Positions 29,710 through 39,200 of a DNA stretch of 64,000 nucleotides are shown piece by piece. Where the stretch lies: assembly GCA_963727915.1 (NCBI GenBank), contig CAVSID010000002.1:310001-374000 (forward strand). Direction: 5' to 3'. The first letter of the stretch is position 1. Each line of letters starts with the position of its first letter. A program made the position numbers and the translations under genes. The notes beneath the pieces are model-generated. The model saw nothing but the letters and a program-made list of their open reading frames with translations. It was not told where the DNA came from and did not search any database. Origin of the DNA: CAWAND01 sp963727915 (lineage in GTDB: Bacteria > Chloroflexota > Anaerolineae > Anaerolineales > E44-bin32).

Positions 29710-31089
29710 CTAGGTGGCTATGCGCAAGAGGGCGCCTCGGTCTGCAATATAGCCTTCAAGCGCCCGATGCGCCCGTTCGGTGTGGGCCTGGGCACGCTCC
29801 CGGCGGTTGAGTTTGCGGTCAGCAAGCGCCAGCGGCGGGAGGAGACCCAGGTTGGCTTTCATTGGCTGGAATTGGGAAGGGTCGGCGTGGGTGACATAGT
29901 GACACAGCGCACCCAGCATGGTGGTGCGCGGCAGGACGAGCGGCGCACCGCCCAGAACGGATTGGGCCAAATTGCGCCCGGCGAGGAGGCCGGTGGCGAT
30001 ATTCCCAAGATAGCCTTCGACGCCGGTAATTTGACCGGCGAGGAAGAGGTCGGATCGTCCCCGCCAGAGCAGTGAAGGCTCGAGCAGTTTGGGCACGTTG
30101 ACGAAGGTGTTGCGATGCATCTGGCCGTAGCGGGCAAAGCGAGCGCCCCCCAAGCCGGGGATCATCCGGAAAACCCGCCGCTGCTCCGGAAAGCGAAGGT
30201 TGGTTTGGAACCCTACCAGATTGTATAGATCGCCTGCCAGATTGTCCTGCCGGAGTTGCAGGACAGCGTGCGGCCGCCGGCCGGTGTGCGGGTCGGTCAG
30301 CCCGACCGGACGCATCGGTCCAAACGCCAAGGACTGAACGCCTCGGTCGGCGATAATCTCGATGGGAAGACAGCCTTCGAAGAAGCTGTCCATACCCGCT
30401 TTTACCCCCGCCTGGATATCGTGTTCAAACTCGCGCAAGGGGATCCGCTCCGCGTCGAGAAGTGCCTGCACGAACGCCGTGTACTCCGCTTCGTCTAAGG
30501 GACAATTGATGTAGTCGCCCTCCGCCGCATGCCCCCGGCCATAGCGAGAGGCGCGAAAGGCGATCGACATGTCAATGCTGTCGTACTCGACGATTGGGGA
30601 CAGGGCATCATAGAAGTACAGGTGGCTCTCTCCCGACTGCACCCGCAGGGCATCGGCCAGCGCATGGGACGTCAGCGGACCGCTTGCAATCACCGCCGGG
30701 CCCTGGGGAATCGCCTGCACTTCCTCTCGCACGATCGTGATGGTGGGATGGTTCTCGAGGCGCTGGGTTACCCCTCGGCTGAAGGCTTCCCTATCGACTG
30801 CCAGCGCCCCGCCTGCCGGCACGGCCGCACGCCGCGCTTCCGCCAGCAGCATCGAGCCCAGCTGGTCCAGTTCATGCATCAGGATTCCCGAGGCCCTGTC
30901 CGGCAGCGCCGAGCCGAGCGAGTTGGAGCACACCAGCTCGGCCAGGTCGCCGGTCCGGTGTGCACCGGTCTCATGCAGGGGTCGCATCTCAAAAAGGCGG
31001 ACCGACAGGCCGCGCTCGGCGGCTTGCCAAGCGGCTTCGCTGCCCGCCAGCCCCCCGCCCACAACGGTCACCCAAGGCCTTTTTCCCAT
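29710..31089 (-). CDS. trmFO: Folate-dependent tRNA (uracil-5-)-methyltransferase TrmFO
   Basis: The start at 31089 gives MGKRPWVTVVGGGLAGSEAA, the FAD-binding Rossmann loop. Other TrmFO marks are FEMRPLHETGAHRTGDLAEL, CSNSLGS, the YYDALSP-like FYDALSPIV, GRGHAAEGDYINCPLD with the catalytic cysteine, GQITGVEGYLGN and ALCHYVTHAD. It methylates U54 of tRNA using methylene-THF and FADH2. 459 residues, intact. A TAGAAT hexamer 7 nt upstream suggests a leaderless transcript. It is divergent from the sigma-54/kinase gene 97 bases away. Confidence 0.95.
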   Translation of the reverse strand: MGKRPWVTVVGGGLAGSEAAWQAAERGLSVRLFEMRPLHETGAHRTGDLAELVCSNSLGSALPDRASGILMHELDQLGSMLLAEARRAAVPAGGALAVDREAFSRGVTQRLENHPTITIVREEVQAIPQGPAVIASGPLTSHALADALRVQSGESHLYFYDALSPIVEYDSIDMSIAFRASRYGRGHAAEGDYINCPLDEAEYTAFVQALLDAERIPLREFEHDIQAGVKAGMDSFFEGCLPIEIIADRGVQSLAFGPMRPVGLTDPHTGRRPHAVLQLRQDNLAGDLYNLVGFQTNLRFPEQRRVFRMIPGLGGARFARYGQMHRNTFVNVPKLLEPSLLWRGRSDLFLAGQITGVEGYLGNIATGLLAGRNLAQSVLGGAPLVLPRTTMLGALCHYVTHADPSQFQPMKANLGLLPPLALADRKLNRRERAQAHTERAHRALEGYIADRGALLRIAT

Positions 31090-31096
31090 GGCGGCC

Positions 31097-31102
31097 ATTC
31101 TA
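31097..31102 (-). promoter_or_regulatory. -10 hexamer TAGAAT for leaderless trmFO
   Basis: On the minus strand TAGAAT ends 7 nt before the trmFO ATG, with no Shine-Dalgarno sequence between. Confidence 0.45.
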
Positions 31103-31115
31103 ACACGGCGTTCTC

Positions 31116-31130
31116 GGCACGCATCTTGCA
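31116..31130 (+). promoter_or_regulatory. Candidate sigma-54 (-24/-12) promoter of the sigma-54/kinase gene
   Basis: The sequence CGGCACGCATCTTGCA keeps the invariant GG (31116-31117) and GC (31128-31129) at 12-base spacing. It differs from the consensus TGGCACGRNNNTTGCW at the first T and at the purine. The predicted start is near 31141, 45 bases before the ATG. A TATACT further down (about 31153) could give a basal sigma-70 start. This would allow autoregulation. Confidence 0.5.
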
Positions 31131-31185
31131 ACCCTGTTGCACGGATACGTTGGTTCTTGTATACTCACCCGGCTAGGAGCGCAAG

Positions 31186-34100
31186 ATGCTGCAAATTCAA
31201 GGCCAAAACCAGTCACCGCTGACCACCGCCCACCTGGCGCAGACCATGAGCCTGCTCGTGCTGTCGAACCAGGAGCTGCGCGACGAAGTCCTGAAAGCCC
31301 TGGCCGAGAACCCGGCGCTGGAGCTCCTGGAAGAGCGCGTCTGCCCGACATGTCAGCGCCGGCTGGTCCACCCGGGCCCCTGCCCCATCTGCAGCCAGCG
31401 ATTCGCCGATGAGGGTCCGATCGTATTCATGTCGCCGCGCGACTCCTACCGCCCATCGCATGGCACCACATGGCAGGAAGAAATGCCGGATCGCGAGCCG
31501 GCAGCGCCCGAGGACCTGTCGATTCACGTGCTCCAGCAACTGGCCTCGGAACTGGAAGAAGACGACCGCCCGCTGGCGGCCTATGTGCTGGCTAGTTTGG
31601 ATGAAAACGGCTTTCTGCAGGATGCACCGCCGATGATTGCCCGCCTGACACGCGCCAGCCTGGCGCAGGTGCAGCGCGTTTTGGACAAGATATCGCACGT
31701 CGATCCGCCCGGCCTGGCCACCGAAGGCCCACGCCAGGCGCTGTTGGCTCAACTCGATTTGGCCGGTGATTCGCCTCGGGTTGAACTGGCCCGGCAGATC
31801 CTGATCTCCGCCTTCAACGAACTCGGACGCCACGACTTCGAGGCCATCGCCGAAATGTTCGGCGTCACCGTCGGCCAAGTTAAGGCCGCCGCCAGCTTCA
31901 TCCAAGAGCATCTGAACCCCTATCCGGCTCGCAGTTTCTGGGCCAGCCATCAGCAAGCTGCTCCCAACGCCGATCCCAACGTCTACCACGAGCCCGACAT
32001 ACAGATCAGCCAGAGCGCATCCCAGCCCGATGGACAGCTGGTGGTGGAGATCTTTGCTCCGGTTTCCGGATGGTTGAGAGTCAACCCGGTTTTCCGCAAA
32101 GCCCTGTCAGAGAAGAAGGACGATGAGATCCCCGAAGCCTGGGCGGAGCACCTGGAGAAGGCATCATTGTTTGTCAAGTGCATCCAACAGCGCAACAACA
32201 CTATGCGCCGCATGATGAAGATCCTGGTCAATGCCCAGAGAGGGTTCATTCTGGAGGGCGACCGCCACCTGCAATCGATGACTCGCGCTGAAATCGCCGA
32301 GGAACTCGGTGTGCACGAGTCAACCGTGTCACGGGCTGTGTCCAGCAAATCGGTGGCCCTGCCCGACGGACGTATCATCCCTATGTCGAAGTTCTTCGAC
32401 CGCAGCCTGCCCGCCCGGGACTGCATCAAGGAGATCGTGCGCAACGAGCGGCAGGCCCTGACTGACGACGAAATCGTCGAGCGGTTGGAGCGCTACGGCG
32501 TCCATATCGCCCGCCGCACCGTCGCCAAGTACCGGTCCATGGAAGGCATCCTCCCCGCCCGCCTCCGGCATCAGAAGAAGGTCGCGGGCAGCTCAACCCA
32601 TGCACGCTTAGGTTTCGCCTTGGCCAGGAACCCATCCACCGGCAACCCCCTCAAGCGCCTGTTCCGCCCTGAAACACCTCAGGCGTATTTCCGGGCCCTG
32701 GCCGACAAACTCAACGAGAGCGTCCTGCTGATCAGCCCGGAGGGGACCGAGTTCCTGGGCGCCAACCACGCCTTCTTGCTGCTCTCCGGCTACACACGCC
32801 CGGAGGTGGACGCCATGTCCCCCTCCGATCTGTTCATGGGCGAACCGGGGGCGAGGGCCTTGGCTGACGCCCTGAGCCTCCCCCAGGGTCAAGAAGTCGA
32901 AGCCAAAGACATCCCCATACAAACCCGCAACGATCTCACTGTTCTGATCGACGTTAACGCCACCCGCATCGGCGCAGACGATGGCCCAATCCTGCTCATC
33001 GCCCGCCCAAGCCTGCGGCGCAAGCAGGCTGAAGATCAGGCCCGCGCCCAGTCCACCCGAGTGGACACGCTGGTGGACATTTCCGAGCGGCTGATGGAAG
33101 GCGCCGTGGGTGCATTGTCCGCCAGCCTCGATCAGGCGCAAGGCATGCTCCGCGCCTCGTGCCTTGGCTTGTACCGTGTGTCCCCCAGCAGTCCCGACTA
33201 CGTTCTCGAAGGCAGCCTGGCGGACGCCTTTCCGGAGAGACTGCCTGCCGGGTCGATCAAGTCCTTCCACCGCAGCGGACAGTGGTCGCTGGGTCAGCGG
33301 CCGGAGCACGAGCTTCACAAAGCCGCCCGCGCCGCCGGATTGGCGGCGCTGCGGACATCGGCCATCGGTTCCCCTAACGCGTGGATCGGCTTGTTGGCCG
33401 CCGGCTGGGACGAAGAAAGCGACGTCCCCGAGGACATCGAGGGCCTGATGCGCCTGGTGGCCAACTTGTGCCACGGCGCCATTCAACTCAGCTTGCAGCA
33501 AGCCTCCGTGGCCGAGATCGGGCGAACCCTGAAAGGGCTTCAGGCCGAGACAGGCGGCCAGCTTGAGGCAGTCAACGAAGCCGTCCTGAGCTTGGATGGC
33601 GATCTCCGCATCCTGCGCGCCAACAAGGCGGCCTGCCGAATGCTCGGTTACTCATCGGTTGAACTTCTCGAACAGGATGTCAAGGATATCCTGGTTGGCC
33701 CGGAAGACGTGGTGGCCAGTCTGCTTGACGCTCTGGGCCACGAGCGAATGGCGGAGCGCCCCTACATCACTCTCCACCGCCGGGACGGCACGCCCTTCCC
33801 CGTCCATCTGCGGGCGATGCCCCTTGGCCGCCAGTCCCCTACGCGGTTGCTGGTGGTGTTGAGCGATCAGACCGAGCGCAAGGCGATCGAGGATCAGAAC
33901 GAGTTGCTGGCCCAAAGAGCCCTTTTGGGCGAGGTCTCGGCCATCTTCGCTCACGAGGTGCGCAACCCGATCAATAACATCAGCACCGGCATCCAACTGG
34001 TGGCTTCGAGACTGGGCGAAGATCACCCCATGCACGAGTCGCTCGAGCGGGTCCGCAAGGAATGCACCAGGCTGGATCAGCTCATGACAGATGTGCTGTT

Positions 34101-34605
34101 CTTCACCCGCCGTCTCGAACTCAAAATGGAGCCGATTGACCTGGGGGAAATGTTGACACGCTTGATGGAACGCTGGGCACCGCGCCTCAATCAGGCTAAC
34201 GTCACCAGCCATTTGGAGTTCGACGAACGGACACCAACCGTGCTTGCCGATCCGCGCACATTCGAGCAAGTGATTGTGAACCTCATCACAAATGCCCTGC
34301 AGGCGATGCCTGACGGCGGGACGCTGTCGATGACACTGGCGTCGACGGACTCGGCGCAAGGTGAGATGGTCAAACTCAAGATCGCCGACACCGGGCCGGG
34401 CATCCCGCAAGAAACAATCGACCGCATCTTCGACCCCTTCTTCACTACCAAGAAGGACGGCACCGGTTTGGGCCTGGCCATCAGTCGGCGCATTGTGGCC
34501 GCCCACAAGGGCAGCATCCAGGTCGAGAGCTTTCCTGACGCCGGCACCGTGTTCACGCTTCACATCCCGCCCGCCAACACCCTGCAGGAGGCGAAAACGG
34601 CATGA
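31186..34605 (+). CDS. Sigma-54 factor fused to PAS-PAS histidine kinase
   Basis: One intact frame of 1139 codons, with GGAG ten bases before the ATG. Residues 1-50 match the sigma-54 activator-interacting region (QNQSPLTTAHLAQTMSLLVL). A CPTC/CPIC zinc-ribbon-like insert (Cys 53, 56, 66, 69) follows. Residues of about 100-330 are the core-binding domain (LASLDENGFLQ, VDPPGLATEG). The HTH (about 365-390) reads EELGVHESTVSRAVSSK, and the RpoN box ARRTVAKYR is at 442-450, so the sigma factor is complete. After a roughly 35-residue linker come a PAS domain (about 500-600), a GAF-like segment (about 620-760), a second PAS (about 790-900), HisKA with FAHEVRNPINN (His 923), and HATPase_c (Asn 1036, DTGPGIP near 1068, GTGLGLAISRR). 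No membrane helix. The next gene, an NtrC-type activator, overlaps by 4 bases. An indel could in principle have joined two genes, but the linker is continuous and no kinase start codon is obvious. Confidence 0.9.
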   Translation: MLQIQGQNQSPLTTAHLAQTMSLLVLSNQELRDEVLKALAENPALELLEERVCPTCQRRLVHPGPCPICSQRFADEGPIVFMSPRDSYRPSHGTTWQEEMPDREPAAPEDLSIHVLQQLASELEEDDRPLAAYVLASLDENGFLQDAPPMIARLTRASLAQVQRVLDKISHVDPPGLATEGPRQALLAQLDLAGDSPRVELARQILISAFNELGRHDFEAIAEMFGVTVGQVKAAASFIQEHLNPYPARSFWASHQQAAPNADPNVYHEPDIQISQSASQPDGQLVVEIFAPVSGWLRVNPVFRKALSEKKDDEIPEAWAEHLEKASLFVKCIQQRNNTMRRMMKILVNAQRGFILEGDRHLQSMTRAEIAEELGVHESTVSRAVSSKSVALPDGRIIPMSKFFDRSLPARDCIKEIVRNERQALTDDEIVERLERYGVHIARRTVAKYRSMEGILPARLRHQKKVAGSSTHARLGFALARNPSTGNPLKRLFRPETPQAYFRALADKLNESVLLISPEGTEFLGANHAFLLLSGYTRPEVDAMSPSDLFMGEPGARALADALSLPQGQEVEAKDIPIQTRNDLTVLIDVNATRIGADDGPILLIARPSLRRKQAEDQARAQSTRVDTLVDISERLMEGAVGALSASLDQAQGMLRASCLGLYRVSPSSPDYVLEGSLADAFPERLPAGSIKSFHRSGQWSLGQRPEHELHKAARAAGLAALRTSAIGSPNAWIGLLAAGWDEESDVPEDIEGLMRLVANLCHGAIQLSLQQASVAEIGRTLKGLQAETGGQLEAVNEAVLSLDGDLRILRANKAACRMLGYSSVELLEQDVKDILVGPEDVVASLLDALGHERMAERPYITLHRRDGTPFPVHLRAMPLGRQSPTRLLVVLSDQTERKAIEDQNELLAQRALLGEVSAIFAHEVRNPINNISTGIQLVASRLGEDHPMHESLERVRKECTRLDQLMTDVLFFTRRLELKMEPIDLGEMLTRLMERWAPRLNQANVTSHLEFDERTPTVLADPRTFEQVIVNLITNALQAMPDGGTLSMTLASTDSAQGEMVKLKIADTGPGIPQETIDRIFDPFFTTKKDGTGLGLAISRRIVAAHKGSIQVESFPDAGTVFTLHIPPANTLQEAKTA

Positions 34606-35783
34606 CTGCAACCGTCCTCATAGTGGACGACGAAGACACTGCCCGCAGCTTCATCAGCGCCGCTTTGTCGGATGGTGGCTACGAACCTTTGGAGGCCGGG
34701 AACGCTCAAGGAAGCCAACAAAGTCATCGAAACCGGATCGGCGGACATCATCCTGCTGGACCTCAACCTGCCTGATGGTTCTGGCCTGAGCTTGCTCGAC
34801 CGCATCGCCCTAGAGAATCCCTCACCGCCCGTGATCCTGATCACGGCCTACGGAGAGGTCGACACGGCGGTTGAGGCCATGAAGAAGGGTGCGCAGGATT
34901 TCCTGCAGAAGCCACTCGATTTGGAACGGCTTATTCAGGCCATCGAACGGGCGCGCGAGATGGTCGCCCTGCGGCGGGAGCTCGACCTGCTCCGCCAATC
35001 AAGCACCGGGCAGGTCGAGATGATCGTGGGCGAGACGCCCGAGATGCAGCGCGTCGTTAAGGAAGCCCAGCGGGCAGCCAACTCGGCCGTCTCGGTCTTG
35101 ATCACAGGCGAGACCGGCACCGGCAAAGAGGTCCTGGCCCAGGCGATCCGCACGATGGGCACACGGGCGGACAAGCCATTCATTCCGATCAACTGCGCCG
35201 CCCTCCCCGACACGATGATCGAGTCCGAACTCTTCGGACACGAGGCCGGCGCATTCACCGGCGCCCAAAAGCGCAAGCCGGGGCTGATCGAGGTCGCCGA
35301 TGGCGGCATCCTCTTCCTGGACGAGATCTCGTCCACCAAGACCGAAATGCAGGCCAAGCTCCTTCGCGTGCTCGAAGACCAGGGGTTTCGGCGGGTTGGC
35401 GGCGTGAAGGAGATCAGCGTCGACATCCAGATCCTGGCCGCCTCCAACCGTGATCTGCCTCAAGATGATCGAAGAGGGCACATTTCGCGAAGACCTCTAC
35501 TACCGCCTGAAAGTCGTTGATCTGCACCTTCCACCCCTTCGCGACCGCAAGATGGACATTCCGGCGCTCGTCGGCACCTTCATCCGCACCATCAATCAGC
35601 GCACCGGGAACAACGTCACCGATATCACGCCTCGCGCCATCGATGCGCTCAAGGCCCACCCCTGGCCCGGCAACATACGCGAACTGCGTCACGTCGTCGA
35701 ACGCGGCCATGCTCTTCTGCGATGACGATGTTCTCGATCTCGGCCATCTGCCGCCCGAATTTCAGGCACTCTCATCGTCTTAA
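34602..35783 (+). CDS. NtrC-type sigma-54 activator lacking a DNA-binding domain, frameshifted
   Basis: ATG 34602 overlaps the preceding stop (ATGA), implying coupling. Residues of about 1-120 are a receiver (VLIVDDEDTA; Asp in IILLDLNLPDGSG; LITAYGEVDTA; Lys in DFLQKPLD). The AAA+ domain follows with Walker A GETGTGKE, the sigma-54-contacting GAFTGA (35248-35265), Walker B GGILFLDEIS, the FREDLYYRL motif and WPGNIRELRHVV. The protein ends QALSSS at 35783, with no Fis-type helix-turn-helix; only 150 bases remain before the next gene and they hold a promoter. Frame changes near 34700, 35455 and 35705. Activators without the DNA-binding part, such as FlgR of Helicobacter, act from solution. It is the obvious partner of the kinase fused to sigma-54. 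Confidence 0.88.
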
Positions 35784-35797
35784 GCCTTTTCGCTTAA
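35784..35797. repeat. Short inverted repeat after the activator gene
   Basis: TTAAGC (35780) and GCTTAA flank CTTTTC right at the activator stop. It may be a weak terminator; no T-run follows. Confidence 0.3.
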
Positions 35798-35878
35798 CGT
35801 TTCTCCGAGTTACCGCCCCGACAGTTCCAGGCCCCTCCGGGACCCCATAGGTTCATCCCTTACCCATTCCAAGGACGT

Positions 35879-35894
35879 TGGCACGGAGCTTGCA
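35879..35894 (+). promoter_or_regulatory. Sigma-54 promoter P1 (perfect -24/-12 consensus)
   Basis: TGGCACGGAGCTTGCA fits the consensus TGGCACGRNNNTTGCW at every defined position, preceded by the pyrimidine T. GG is at 35880-35881 and GC at 35892-35893. The predicted start is near 35905, 29 bases before the ATG of the membrane-protein gene. Confidence 0.88.
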
Positions 35895-35898
35895 TCTT

Positions 35899-35931
35899 AG
35901 GCCTCCAGACTATGAACTCGTCTGGAGGCCT
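35899..35931. repeat. Perfect 12-bp inverted repeat across the P1 start and ribosome-binding site
   Basis: AGGCCTCCAGAC (35899-35910) and its complement (35920-35931) flank a 9-nt loop. The right arm contains the Shine-Dalgarno GGAGG (35924-35928), 5 nt before the ATG. The predicted sigma-54 start (35905) falls inside the left arm, so a P1 message keeps only half of it. Confidence 0.85.
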
Positions 35932-35933
35932 CC

Positions 35934-36269
35934 ATGATCCCCTTTTCGATGGCTGAGACACAGATCCTGATCGCTGCTACCCTGTTCGTCCTGGGCTTGA
36001 TCTCCATTCTGTTGGGCATCTTCGTCCTGATGACTCGCGGCTACACAGGCGAGGTTCGCACGCTGGCGGCCCACACGGCACAGATCGGGCAGAAAGGTAT
36101 CGGCCAGGACCTCACCGGCGTCGTGCAGAGCGCGTCCGAACTCGTTGCGGCTATCAACCAGTTGGTCAAGACCGCCACCGGCGTGGGCGTCTTCCTAACC
36201 TGCACCGGCCTGGTCATGATTGTTGCCGCTTACCTCGTCGTGATGCAGGTCAACTGGTCCACTCTCTAA
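35934..36269 (+). CDS. Small two-helix membrane protein, first gene of P1 operon
   Basis: A 111-residue protein with an N-terminal helix (ILIAATLFVLGLISILLGIF) and a C-terminal helix (VFLTCTGLVMIVAAYLVVM). Between them is a polar amphipathic segment of about 50 residues (GEVRTLAAHTAQIGQKGIGQ ... SASELVAAINQLVKT). No family was recognised. The ATG at 35934 has GGAGG 5 nt upstream; ATG 35949 is an alternative. It is followed after 15 bases by the giant TPR gene and could be the membrane anchor of that protein's complex. Confidence 0.75.
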   Translation: MIPFSMAETQILIAATLFVLGLISILLGIFVLMTRGYTGEVRTLAAHTAQIGQKGIGQDLTGVVQSASELVAAINQLVKTATGVGVFLTCTGLVMIVAAYLVVMQVNWSTL

Positions 36270-36284
36270 CGCAAAGGGCAGTGC

Positions 36285-39200
36285 ATGATGCCAACACACA
36301 GCGACGTCCTGGCCAGGCTTCGAGAACAGCTGGATTCCGATGAGCTGGCCGACACGGTTGGCCGCCTTCTCCGTCTGCCGGAGATCTGGGAAGCACTGGC
36401 CGATTGGGAGACGATGGAAGGGACAGGCGCGTCCGACGCCAAATCCTTGACGCCTGACGCCATCGCTTTCGCTGGTCTCCCCGGCCAAACTCTGACCCCC
36501 GACGTCACGACCTTGCCAGACGACCTACGCACCGACCTCGAGCGGCTGATTGCCGCCGACGCCGGCGAACAGGCCGAGTCAGACAACGTCGCACCGGTCG
36601 GGCTTCGTGCACTGGCCCTGATCGAAATTGAGCGCCAGCCGGACGGGGCGCACTTGGTCGTCGAGCGTGTCCGTGCACACCCTGACTTATGGCTGACCCC
36701 CCTCGCCTGCGCATGGCCACATTTCGCTGACGGGCAAGCCGTGTTGGTCGATTTGCTGTCGCCGTGCGATCTTGCGGCTGTCAAAGCTGCTGCAGCCTGC
36801 TTGCTGAGTCACGAAGTCCCCGAAGCCGCCGCCAAGTCAATGACCGACGCCTTCCCTCAGCCGGACCACAAGCTGATCCAGCATCTGCACGATTTGGGCG
36901 AGGACGAATTGGCAGAGGCCATCGCACGCCAGATCCTGGCCTCGGATGACCCGTCACGCAGCCACCGGCATGATCCCGTCGAGGCGCTCATCGACCAGGC
37001 CGCGGCGCAAGAGCGTGTCAACGGCCCAGCGGCTGCACAGAATCTGCTAGACGCTGCGTGGGATCGCGCCGGCCATCTGCGCGCCGAAATTGCCGACCGG
37101 CTGGCGGATGTCGCCGAAGGATCCGGCGAGCCGGTGGTCGCTGCGGAGGCCCTGCGGAAGGCGATGGGCGAGAATCCCACCACCGATCGCAAAGCCCGCG
37201 CCGCCCTGGCCCTGATTGAAGCTGGCCAGATCGATGAAGGCCTGGCGATGCTGCCAGCTTCCCCAGAGAACCCTACGGAGCTAATCGCCGTTGGGCTGGC
37301 TTATTCCCGAGATGAGCGACCGGCGGAAGCAGCCCACTACCTGCTGTCGGCCGTGGATGGGATCACAAAGGGCGCCGACCTGCATCCGCGATGGATGGCA
37401 CGCTTGACGCATGCCTTGATGGGATTGGGACACCCAAGTGAGGCCGCCCGAGCTGCGCAGAAATGGTCAGATACATCGCCAGGAAGTCGATCGGCACGCA
37501 TTGCACTCGCCGAGGCGAGCCATTTTGCCGGCGACGAGGAAGGCGCTCTCAGTACTGCCGAGGTCCTGTTGACCCAGGATGAGAATGACGCTGAAGTGCG
37601 GGGAATCCTCGCCCAGAGTCTTCAGGCGCAAGGCAAGCCCGAACTGGCACTTGCCCATTGGCAGCAGCTTGCTCTCTCCAACGCCCGGATGCTCAAGCAT
37701 GTCGTGGAATGCGCCCTGGAGGCCGACCAAGTGGACTTGGCCCGTGAACAGGCCGCCCGATGGCTGGCCCTCGACCCCGATTCGTCGCAAGCACTTGTCC
37801 ACTATGGCCGGGCCCTGACAGCATGTGGTGACGTGGAGGCGGCCAAGCAGCACCTGACCCAGGCCACCGAGCGAGCGCCACAGTCTCCCGAAACCTGGCT
37901 GGCCCTCGCCGAAGCACAACGCGCAACCGGAGAAGACCAGCTGGCCGATGAAACCTTGGCGCGCGCCATTCAGATTTGTCCCGATCAACCTTCGTTGTTG
38001 ACGGCCAAGGGGCAGATGTTGGCTGAACAGGAGCACACTACCGAAGCCCTCGAACACTTCGAAAAGGCACTTCGCCTGTCGCAGGACGATCCCGAGATTC
38101 AACTCGGCTACGGTCAGTTGCTGATCAAACTCGGCCACATCGACCAGGCCCTCCCTGCACTGGAGAAGGCGCATGCCCATCGCTCTGCCCACCTCCCCAC
38201 CCGCATCGCGTTGGCAGAGGCGTACGAGCACATCGGAGACGTCACCGCCGCGCATGAGTTGGTCGGCCAGATTGCCGATGGGGCCTCGGACCAGGCGCAG
38301 CGCCTCGCCGGACGGCTCGCCATCAAGGCCGCCAAGAAGACCGGCGACACACACGTTGCCGAGCGCGGGCTGCATCGGCTTCGCCTGGCAGCCACCACAG
38401 CATCCGAACCGGACAATGCATTCTGGATCGCCGAAGGTCTGCGCATAACCGGGCAGTATGAAGCGGCCATGGCGGCCTACCAGACCTGTCTGAGTGGTGA
38501 GCATCGGCTGACCGGAGAGAACCATGTGCAGGCCAGTCAGGGGTTGGCCAAAGCGGCCATGGACGCCGGCCAGACACCCGTGGCGATCTCCGTCCTGGAG
38601 TCCCTCCGCCAGGCCTCCGGCGGGTCACCCGAGAGCCTTCTGCTGCTGTCCAAAGCCTACCGCAAGGCCGGATTGGCCGACGAGGCCCTGGCCCCTGCGA
38701 TGGAGGCCCTTGCGCGGGATCCCGAAAGCGTCGACGCCAGATCCGAAGTCGTCGCCGCCGCCATGGAAGCCGAAGCATGGGGAGCCGCACTGGCCCAAAT
38801 CAATCGCTGGGCCGAGGCCAACCCACGTGATCCGGAGGTCTGGATCCAGAAGGCACGGCTTCACCATCAGCTGGCCCAGGAAGGCGATGCCACATCGGCG
38901 TTGGCTCGGGCCCTGCGGCTGGGAGGTACGGCTCCATCCACGGCGCTGGCCATCAGCCAGTTGTTGATCCGGCTGGGCAAACCCCAGCAGGCTGTTCGAC
39001 TCCTGAAGCGAGCTGCAAGTGCGGATCCCCAAGATCAGGCGATCTTGAAGTCGTTGGCTGAGACCGCCGAGCGGACAGAAGATTACCAAACTGCGCTGGA
39101 TGCGTGGACTGTGATCACCGAGCGTTCGCCCGAAGACCAGACGGCGCTGCGGCACGTTGGCGAGAGCCTGTGGCGCCTCCAACGCCGCTCAGCCGCCATC

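Noticed and set aside
32608..34611. Long minus-strand frames opposite the kinase part of the fusion gene
   Set aside because: Shadows of a high-GC coding strand; no start signals or motifs.
37398..37420. TGGCACG and similar -24-like words inside the TPR gene (also near 37644, 39382, 39587)
   Set aside because: None is followed by TTGC at the correct spacing.
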